From: an uncultured bacterium
Lineage (GTDB): Bacteria; Actinomycetota; Coriobacteriia; Coriobacteriales; Coriobacteriaceae
DNA length: 11,724 bases
Direction: 5' to 3'
NCBI GenBank assembly: GCA_905215815.1
Contig: CAJMRN010000061.1
Coordinates: 1 to 11,724 of the forward strand
Part shown: positions 7,258 through 11,724 of the stretch, one piece after another
How the letters are laid out: every line of letters begins with the position of its first letter
Numbering within the stretch: position 1 is the first letter of the stretch
The notes under the pieces: model-generated
The model's database searches: none
Seen by the model: only the letters and a program-made list of their open reading frames with translations
What the model was told of the DNA's origin: nothing
Translations under genes and position numbers: made by a program

Positions 7258-7668
7258 CTAACTCTCCCAGCCGGCGCGGATGGTTGTTGCGACATCGCCC
7301 AGGCGCTGGCCGAGAGCTGCCAAGTGCTCAAGCACCTCGCTGGGCGAGGCGCCGTTGAGAATGCATGTGAGGGCATATGAGGCCAAGAAGATTGCCGCGA
7401 GCCCCAACGGGATTAGCACGATCATCGCCAGCGTACGCAGGCGCTGGGCCCAGCGACGGCGACGCGCACGACGTTTATCGAACGCAAGCTCCTGAGCATA
7501 TGAATCCTGCTGTACGGAATAGGCCTCTGGGACCGCCCCGCCCGCAGGTGCGGCGTTTTGCGCAGGAGGCTGGACGGCCACCCCCTGCATTTGCATCTCC
7601 ATAAGCCGTTGCTGCTGGCGCAACATGCGCTCGGCTTGTTGCTGCGGGGTCTCAAGAAACAGATCCAT
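7258..7668 (-). CDS. Small single-pass membrane protein, unknown function
   Basis: 136 aa. The N-terminal part (1-30) is Gln/Met/Arg-rich and helical (TPQQQAERMLRQQQRLMEMQ), likely a coiled coil. A Pro/Ala-rich linker (31-48) follows, then a very basic run (KRRARRRR, 65-72), one hydrophobic helix (about 79-103) and an amphipathic C-terminal tail. The basic run predicts the N-terminus inside the cell. The ATG at 7668 has GAGGAGG 5 nt upstream, so the start is secure. I recognise no family. A terminator at 7921-7949 separates it from the gene upstream, and no clear terminator separates it from the HTH gene 136 bp downstream. Confidence 0.85.
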   Translation of the reverse strand: MDLFLETPQQQAERMLRQQQRLMEMQMQGVAVQPPAQNAAPAGGAVPEAYSVQQDSYAQELAFDKRRARRRRWAQRLRTLAMIVLIPLGLAAIFLASYALTCILNGASPSEVLEHLAALGQRLGDVATTIRAGWES

Positions 7669-7920
7669 GTTGGCCTCCTCAATCGGAGCATTCGACGCTT
7701 ACGCTCAGCATCCCGCACCGCCAAGGCCACGGCAACGAAATCCGTAGCAATAACCGCAAAGATTCTTTGGTCAGAAAACTGTCGAAAAGCCCAACAACTC
7801 CCCTACCAGCACTTTCTTTGAGCTTTTTTCGCCAGCAATCTTTTGCCCTTCCACCCTTGCGCCAACCGACCAAAACCCAACCAAAAGCTTGACGGAAATT
7901 GTGAAGACCGGGACCCCACA
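7669..7920 (-). promoter_or_regulatory. Leader/promoter region of the small membrane protein gene
   Basis: About 250 bp without a supportable gene. It must hold the promoter of the gene at 7668, because a terminator lies directly upstream. CAAAGATTCTTTG at 7757-7769 is a 13-nt near-perfect palindrome (6-bp arms). On the minus strand TCTGAC and TATTGC with a 17-bp spacer are the best hexamers I can find, and they are poor. Short minus-strand open frames cross this stretch but have no ribosome binding site. Confidence 0.35.
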
Positions 7921-7949
7921 CAAAAAGTGCCGCCCCAAGGGGGCGGCAC
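7921..7949 (-). terminator. Rho-independent terminator of the 210-aa membrane protein gene
   Basis: GTGCCGCCCC (7927-7936) pairs perfectly with 7940-7949 around a 3-nt loop. On the minus strand the stem is followed by TTTTTG. It lies about 180 bp beyond the stop at 8132, after the palindromic repeat at 7992-8077. The same stem sequence recurs at 8856-8885. Confidence 0.88.
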
Positions 7950-7991
7950 ACAAACCAATCTATTAGCCAAAACTCGTTGGCAAGCCCGCGT

Positions 7992-8077
7992 CGTCAGACC
8001 CGCGGCGCATGCCTTTGCCTCGCGCGACTCTGCGAAGCCGTGAGCGAGAGGGAAAGGGATGCGCCGCGGGTCTGACG
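7992..8077. repeat. REP-like palindromic repeat, copy 1
   Basis: An 86-bp element with perfect 19-bp outer arms (7992-8010 and 8059-8077), then an imperfect inner stem (CCTTTGCCTCGC against GCGAGAGGGAAAGG) around a core containing CTGCGAAGCCGTGAGCGAG. The inner stem and core recur at 8956-9002. It lies between a stop codon (8132) and a terminator (7921-7949), so it would be transcribed as a large 3' UTR hairpin. It behaves like dispersed REP/BIME-type repeats; no transposase is present. Confidence 0.8.
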
Positions 8078-8131
8078 CCCGGAGCGGTGAAACCAGCAGT
8101 TGCCCTGCGCTCCGTGGTCGGTGAGGACAGA

Positions 8132-8764
8132 CTACATGCCCGCGAGACCTCGCGCGGCGGTGGCGCACATAAACGCCAAGACTAGAATCACGAGCGAACC
8201 CGCGATGTCTGCCAGCACGCCCATTGCACGGCGCTCAAACAGCCAGCTCTCAAAGTGCGGGGCAACGTTGCGCCAAACACGCCACAGCAAGATACCCATG
8301 CCGATGACGCCGGGAATATTGAGCAGCAAGATCTCGGAGCACAAAAGGCCAATCAGGTTTCCGGCGGCAAAGCCCGCATCGCCCTCGCAGTATTTGCGAT
8401 AAATCATGTACAGCATGTACGCCACAAACGGCTGCAGACACGCAGAGATAAACGCAACCACCATCGAGGGATCCTGAGAAAAGACATCGGTGAGCTTATC
8501 CACACTCGTGGCATCCTTAGAGGCCAGGAACAGGCCAATGACCACCACAGGCACCACACCCAAGATGACCTCGACCATCGTAAACAGCTTGGCAGTTAGG
8601 TCCTCACTCGCCGAATTCAAATGGGGCGCCCACTCAGGATGAGCGTGCGCACCGACCTTCTTGTCCTTCTCGGCACGATCGGCCTTTTTACCCTCAGGAA
8701 CCCGACGACCAGGATCCTTGCGAGTTCCCGCCGCAGCAACCCGAGCCCGAGACTTCTTACCCAT
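8132..8764 (-). CDS. Multi-pass membrane protein, unknown function
   Basis: 210 aa. The first 60 residues are hydrophilic and very basic (GKKSRARVAAAGTRKD, KKADRAEKDKK). About four hydrophobic segments follow near 62-81, 101-122, 135-161 and 183-205. A short soluble stretch rich in Asp/Ser lies between the first two, and a charged loop (RVWRNVAPHFESWLFERR) before the last. I recognise no family. The ATG at 8764 has GGGGTG 6 nt upstream; a GTG three codons earlier (8773) is the alternative. Transcription ends at the hairpin at 7921-7949. The rubrerythrin terminator at 8856-8885 lies upstream, so it has its own promoter between 8765 and 8855. Confidence 0.85.
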   Translation of the reverse strand: MGKKSRARVAAAGTRKDPGRRVPEGKKADRAEKDKKVGAHAHPEWAPHLNSASEDLTAKLFTMVEVILGVVPVVVIGLFLASKDATSVDKLTDVFSQDPSMVVAFISACLQPFVAYMLYMIYRKYCEGDAGFAAGNLIGLLCSEILLLNIPGVIGMGILLWRVWRNVAPHFESWLFERRAMGVLADIAGSLVILVLAFMCATAARGLAGM

Positions 8765-8855
8765 AAAAAACACCCCATCAGGTAGTAGATAAACTAAAAG
8801 CCGCTACCCAGTGTACCCCACCCATGAACGGTGCCGTCCCAACCAGTCCCCCTAC

Positions 8856-8885
8856 AAAAACGTGCCGCCCCAAAAGGGGCGGCAC
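8856..8885 (-). terminator. Rho-independent terminator of the rubrerythrin gene
   Basis: GTGCCGCCCC (8862-8871) pairs with 8876-8885 around an AAAA loop. The minus strand continues G then TTTTT. It lies about 160 bp beyond the rubrerythrin stop, after the palindromic repeat at 8956-9002. The stem is identical to that at 7927-7949. Confidence 0.9.
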
Positions 8886-8955
8886 ACAAACTTCTAATCA
8901 GCTTTTCAGTAACGAGCACGCGACGACCCAACGCCGGGGCGCGGGGCGGGGAGAT

Positions 8956-9002
8956 GCCTTTCCCTCGCGCGACCCTGCGAAGCCGTGAGCGAGGAGGGAA
9001 GG
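8956..9002. repeat. REP-like palindromic repeat, copy 2
   Basis: GCCTTTCCCTCGC (8956-8968) faces GCGAGGAGGGAAGG (8989-9002) around a core with CTGCGAAGCCGTGAGCGAG. It is nearly identical to the inner part of copy 1 at 8011-8057 and in the same orientation. The perfect 19-bp outer arms of copy 1 are missing: the flanks here are G/C-rich but not complementary over any length. It again lies between a stop codon (9044) and a terminator. Confidence 0.75.
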
Positions 9003-9043
9003 TAGTCCGGCCCTCCCGGCCCAGCTCACGCTAGCACCACGCG

Positions 9044-9583
9044 CTAGTAGTTCACCACCTGCTCCTCAAAGTACGCCTTCGGGTGGTTGCACACCGGGCA
9101 CACCTCGGGCGCCTCGGCACCAACATGCAGGTGCCCGCAGTTCAGACACTTCCACACCTTTACGCCCTCGCGCTCAAACACCTCGCCCGATTCAATGCGC
9201 TCGACGAGCTTGTTGTAGCGCTCCTCGTGGGCCTTCTCGACAGCGGCGACACCACGGAACTTCTCGGCGATCTCGGCAAAGCCCTCCTCCTCGGCGGTCT
9301 TGGCAAACTCGTCATACATCGTGGTCCACTCGTAGTTCTCGCCCGCGGCGGCGTCGCGCAGGTTGTCCAGAGTGCCCGGAACGGCGCCATCGTGCAGATA
9401 CTTAAACCACAGCTTGGCATGCTCGGACTCGTTGCCCGCCGTCTCGGCAAAGATATTCGAGATCTGAACGTAGCCGTCCTTTTTGGCCTTGGATGCATAG
9501 TAGCGATACTTGGTGTGTGCCTGGGACTCACCGGCAAAAGCAGTCTCGAGGTTCTTCTTGGTCTGAGAGTTCTCAAAATCCAT
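9044..9583 (-). CDS. rbr: Rubrerythrin
   Basis: A cytoplasmic non-haem di-iron peroxidase that reduces hydrogen peroxide with electrons from its own rubredoxin domain; typical of anaerobes. 179 aa, about full length. The ferritin-like four-helix domain holds Glu 19, Glu 47, ExxH at 52-55 and ExxH at 116-119. The C-terminal rubredoxin-like domain has the Cys pairs 146/149 and 162/165 (CLNCG and CPVCN). The ATG at 9583 has AAGGGAAG upstream; an alternative start at 9604 would add seven residues. The mutY-like gene ends 114 bp upstream with no convincing terminator, so read-through from the rrf2-mutY unit is possible. Its own promoter is not obvious. Confidence 0.95.
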   Translation of the reverse strand: MDFENSQTKKNLETAFAGESQAHTKYRYYASKAKKDGYVQISNIFAETAGNESEHAKLWFKYLHDGAVPGTLDNLRDAAAGENYEWTTMYDEFAKTAEEEGFAEIAEKFRGVAAVEKAHEERYNKLVERIESGEVFEREGVKVWKCLNCGHLHVGAEAPEVCPVCNHPKAYFEEQVVNY

Positions 9584-9697
9584 AGGTGTACTTCCCTTCA
9601 ACACATGCCGCCCATAGGCTTTGAGCGGCCTTGTCTTTAGGATGCCCTCATGCCGAGAATCTAAACCTTACAATCCTGTTTTTCAGATTCGGGTGGG

Positions 9698-10603
9698 CTA
9701 CACGCTTAGCCAGCGGTCACCCTCCACGCGGCAAAAGCCCTCACGCTCCAAGTCGGTCAAAATGCCTGCGACAAGATCGCGCTCGACCGGCTCGCGGCCT
9801 GCTGCCGCCTCCATTTCGTTGACACCCGCCACGGCCTCGGCGAGTGTGATGCCCGCCGGCCGCCCATCGCGCGCAGCCAGCAGCATGCGCACAATATGGG
9901 CGCGCTTTTGACGGCGCGAGCCCTCAAACTTGGATTGACGGCTATAGCTCGCCGAGCGCCTGGACGGATTGGGCAGCGTCTTTTTAAGATACGCGCCGTA
10001 ATCCAGCAACGCGTAATACCACGCGCGCGGCGTGTCGGCATCGTCTTGAGGCACGGCAAAGGGCGCAATCTCATCCGCCACCGCACCGGGGGCCGCCGGA
10101 CAGGCAGCTTGAATCAGCGGCACCAGCACGCGATCGGGAACGGCCGGCACATCGGGAAAGAAATGATGCAAAAAGACCGTGCGCACGTTGGTCTCCAGAT
10201 ACACGCCCGGAAGATCGAATGCAAACGAACGGATGCCCTGCGCCGTTGCCGGGCCAATGCCGGGCAACGCGACCAGATCGTGCATCTCACGCGGAAACTC
10301 CCCATCCCAGTCCTCCACAACGCACTGTGCAGCCCTGTGAAGCGCCAGGGCGCGGCGATTGTAGCCCATCCCCTGCCACGCATCCAAGACATCGGAAGGG
10401 GCGGCCTGAGCAAGCGCCCGGACAGTCGGAAAGCGATCGAGCCACGCCGGCATGCGCGCCTCCACGCGCGGCACCTGCGTCTGCTGCAGCATGACCTCGG
10501 AAAGCCAGATGATATACGGGTCGCGCGTGCGGCGCCACGGAAGGTCGCGATAACGCAGGACCCCTTCCGAACGAATCATCGAACGAAAGGGGTCCTGAAT
10601 CAT
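9698..10603 (-). CDS. MutY-like DNA glycosylase without the Fe-S cluster motif
   Basis: 301 aa, HhH-GPD superfamily. The MutY hallmark LPWRRTRDPY.IWLSEVMLQQTQV at 21-44 includes the catalytic Glu 36. GMGYNRRA (78-85), the helix-hairpin-helix LPGIGPATAQGI (113-124) and ETNV (137-140) follow. In MutY the last site is DGNV with catalytic Asp; here it is Glu 137. The four C-terminal cluster cysteines of MutY are absent: the protein has only Cys 94, 168 and 291. Instead come SASYSRQSKFEGSRRQKR (217-234) and an about 70-residue winged-helix-like end; there is no NUDIX-like 8-oxoguanine domain. Cluster-less MutY relatives are known in some lactic acid bacteria and protists. Likely removes adenine opposite 8-oxoguanine, but substrate is unproven. 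ATG 10603 has AAGGAG 7 nt upstream. It lies 21 bp after the Rrf2 gene. Confidence 0.88.
   Translation of the reverse strand: MIQDPFRSMIRSEGVLRYRDLPWRRTRDPYIIWLSEVMLQQTQVPRVEARMPAWLDRFPTVRALAQAAPSDVLDAWQGMGYNRRALALHRAAQCVVEDWDGEFPREMHDLVALPGIGPATAQGIRSFAFDLPGVYLETNVRTVFLHHFFPDVPAVPDRVLVPLIQAACPAAPGAVADEIAPFAVPQDDADTPRAWYYALLDYGAYLKKTLPNPSRRSASYSRQSKFEGSRRQKRAHIVRMLLAARDGRPAGITLAEAVAGVNEMEAAAGREPVERDLVAGILTDLEREGFCRVEGDRWLSV
10556..10597 (-). repeat. Perfect inverted repeat within the first codons of the mutY-like gene
   Basis: CAGGACCCCTT (10556-10566) and AAGGGGTCCTG (10587-10597) form a perfect 11-bp inverted repeat with a 20-nt loop that contains CGAACGA twice. In the mRNA the hairpin covers codons 3 to 16, starting 3 nt after the start codon. 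A stable stem there could limit ribosome loading, or the site could bind a protein as DNA. Confidence 0.6.
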
Positions 10604-10624
10604 GACAATGCTCCTTATGCGGCG

Positions 10625-11110
10625 CTATTCCTCCCGGCAAGCATACGCGCAAGCGGCGTACTCGGGAAACGCATCGCGGTCGGCGAACTTGGGATCGACA
10701 GCCGGAAACTGGCGATGGGCGACGATATCGCCGAGCGAAACGGAATCGAGATAGTCGCGCATCAGCGCCTGGGCTCCGGCCCACAGGGGATGATAGCAGC
10801 ACGTGCCCATGCGCGCACAGTCGCCATCGGGCGCGGTGCAATCATTCATAACCATGGGGCCCTGAACGGCCTCTACGACCTGACGGATCGTGACATCGTC
10901 GGGGCTCACCTTAAGGCGCATGCCGCCATGAACACCACGCAGGCTCTCCACAATGCCGGCCTGAACCAAGCCGTGCTGAATCGAACGGGCAAACGAATAC
11001 GGAACATTGACCTCTTCGGCAGCAGTGCGAACAGAAAGCAACCGCTCCGGCTCCTCGGCAAGCATCGCAAGCATGCGAAGGGCATAATCAGTCTTCCTCG
11101 ATATGTCCAT
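10625..11110 (-). CDS. Rrf2 family transcriptional regulator with Fe-S-type cysteines
   Basis: 161 aa. Rrf2 proteins are winged-helix dimers, many sensing iron, NO or redox state through an Fe-S cluster (IscR, NsrR). The N-terminal MDISRKTDYALRML and the LRGVHGGMRL wing (57-66) are classic. Cysteines at 91, 98, 104 and 105 give C-x6-C-x5-CC in the usual cluster loop. Two more Cys (154, 158) sit in the tail, which is unusual. A longer frame starting at 11230 is rejected: the ATG at 11110 begins the conserved domain and has AAAGGGG before it. The mutY-like gene follows after 21 bp, so the two are probably one operon. Rrf2 proteins often repress their own operon; possible promoters are listed at 11199-11227 and 11272-11300. 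The specific subfamily cannot be fixed from sequence. Confidence 0.92.
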   Translation of the reverse strand: MDISRKTDYALRMLAMLAEEPERLLSVRTAAEEVNVPYSFARSIQHGLVQAGIVESLRGVHGGMRLKVSPDDVTIRQVVEAVQGPMVMNDCTAPDGDCARMGTCCYHPLWAGAQALMRDYLDSVSLGDIVAHRQFPAVDPKFADRDAFPEYAACAYACREE

Positions 11111-11198
11111 GTTTCCCCTTTCAAGGAATACGAACAGCTCGAACGAGCTCCGGGGCCGAGCTTGTGTCGAGACGCCAAATGACCGCCTGAACAACCAA

Positions 11199-11227
11199 AT
11201 TATAAAATGGGTGTTCACTGAATGCCG
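11199..11227 (-). promoter_or_regulatory. Possible proximal promoter of the rrf2-mutY operon
   Basis: A perfect TATAAT on the minus strand at 11199-11204, 89 bp before the rrf2 ATG. The -35 position at a 17-bp spacer (11222-11227, CGGCAT) is poor. A poor -35 is common in promoters controlled by a regulator. Confidence 0.45.
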
Positions 11228-11271
11228 CACTTGAAGACTAGCTGAATCAGGTACGGCCTAAAGTGCAATTT

Positions 11272-11300
11272 AGTATAACCGAACCCCCTGCTTCATTGAA
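11272..11300 (-). promoter_or_regulatory. Possible distal promoter of the rrf2-mutY operon
   Basis: Minus-strand TTCAAT (11295-11300), a 17-bp spacer and TATACT (11272-11277). It would give an untranslated leader of about 155 nt. The spacer contains CAGGGGGTT, which is repeated 35 bp upstream. Confidence 0.45.
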
Positions 11301-11338
11301 CAGATATTGCGCAACAAACCCCCTGTTTGAACACATAT
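11282..11338. repeat. Direct repeat upstream of the rrf2 operon
   Basis: AACCCCCTG occurs at 11282-11290 and 11317-11325, each followed by a related GAACAnATAT (11298-11307 and 11329-11338). Read on the minus strand, each copy places TTCAA a few bases before CAGGGGGTT. The two could be tandem regulator sites or a duplicated promoter. Confidence 0.5.
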
Positions 11339-11415
11339 ATCAGTAGAGGCCGGCTCGCTCGTTGCAAATGCGGTGATTTGGATAAAGAGGCATATAAGAT
11401 CGAGGGCCTATTAAA

Positions 11416-11446
11416 CGCAAAAAGCCACGTCCGAAGACGTGGCTTT
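11416..11446 (-). terminator. Rho-independent terminator of the tRNA gene
   Basis: AAAGCCACGTC (11421-11431) pairs perfectly with 11436-11446 around a 4-nt loop (TTCG on the transcript strand, an especially stable tetraloop). The minus strand continues with T residues, then GCG. It begins 9 nt after the encoded CCA of tRNA-Asp. Confidence 0.92.
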
Positions 11447-11454
11447 AATTGCGT

Positions 11455-11532
<78 letters not shown>

Positions 11533-11578
11533 AGGCAGTCGTTCGCGTTTGTTTCCGCTCGCGTGCGCTGCGGGGATT

Positions 11579-11608
11579 AGTATACACAGAAGTCTGTCCG
11601 CCGCGCAA
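11579..11608 (-). promoter_or_regulatory. Promoter of tRNA-Asp
   Basis: Minus-strand TTGCGC (11603-11608), an 18-bp spacer and TATACT (11579-11584). The spacer contains ACAGA-AG-TCTGT (11586-11597), a small inverted repeat. A-tracts (about 11611-11630) directly upstream could act as an UP element. The -10 lies 46 bp before the mature tRNA 5' end, leaving a leader for RNase P to remove. Confidence 0.65.
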
Positions 11609-11724
11609 CAACTTTTTTGAAAAATTTTTTCGGTCCCTCCGGGAGGGTCTCCGGGGCCGAGGGCGGGGGTTAAGTTTGCTGCTCTACAGTCCTGCGCAAG
11701 ACGGAAAGCACATTAAGTGCTTTC
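11609..11724. other. Right-edge non-coding stretch with two hairpins
   Basis: No gene is supportable. GAAAGCAC (11704-11711) and GTGCTTTC (11717-11724) form a perfect 8-bp stem with a 5-nt loop, cut off by the window edge. CCCTCCGGGAGGG at 11635-11647 is a short GC-rich hairpin followed, on the minus strand, by ACCG and A/T-runs. Either could end a gene lying right of the window. Confidence 0.4.

Noticed and set aside
7771..7953. Minus-strand small open frame of 60 codons before the small membrane protein gene
   Set aside because: It begins inside the terminator hairpin at a GTG without a Shine-Dalgarno, so translation is unlikely.
9653..9692. Bulged hairpin between the mutY-like gene and rubrerythrin
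   Set aside because: The eight pairs are interrupted by a 2-nt bulge and there is no T-run after the stem, so I did not call a terminator.
9896..11182. Plus-strand open frame of 428 codons opposite the mutY-like and rrf2 genes
   Set aside because: It crosses two recognised genes in antisense and has no conserved motif.

Overview
The window looks like a chromosomal stretch of a GC-rich actinobacterium of class Coriobacteriia, most likely Collinsella or a close relative. This is an inference from three things: strong G/C bias at third codon positions, an LPxTG (LPTTGD) surface protein built of InlB-type B-repeats, and the general gene style. No rRNA or other firm taxonomic marker is present. 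All ten supported protein genes and the one tRNA lie on the minus strand, so the window is best read from right to left. No transposase, integrase, phage gene or CRISPR array is visible.

Right end (11724 to about 9000). A tRNA-Asp(GTC) has its own promoter and a textbook terminator. Next is an Rrf2-family regulator with an Fe-S-type cysteine cluster. It is followed 21 bp later by a MutY-like DNA glycosylase that lacks the usual [4Fe-4S] cysteines and has Glu where MutY has its catalytic Asp. After 114 bp comes a rubrerythrin. Together they read as an oxidative or iron-sulfur stress group: sensor, oxidised-base repair and peroxide removal.

Centre (about 9000 to 6550). Two unrecognised membrane proteins (about 210 and 136 aa) and an unrecognised helix-turn-helix protein that starts at TTG behind a perfect Shine-Dalgarno. 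The rubrerythrin gene and the 210-aa membrane protein gene each have the same two-part 3' module: a dispersed palindromic repeat, then a GTGCCGCCCC hairpin terminator.

Left-centre (6506 to 2499). rmuC, an ABC half-transporter fusing membrane and ATPase domains, and the endonuclease III gene nth form a co-directional run. nth and rmuC are both DNA maintenance genes.

Left end (2498 to 1). A 440-bp intergenic region holds three tandem 23-bp repeats, a decayed second copy of the 3' end of nth, and two perfect palindromes. It leads into a 593-aa sortase-anchored surface protein with five long and one short B-repeat. That gene ends at its own terminator. A second, bidirectional terminator at 89-127 probably marks the end of a convergent gene lying left of the window.

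Nothing here amounts to a clearly new defence or mobile system. The items most worth a second look are the cluster-less MutY-like enzyme beside an Rrf2 regulator, the paired repeat-terminator modules, the nth fragment with tandem repeats, and the unrecognised HTH protein.
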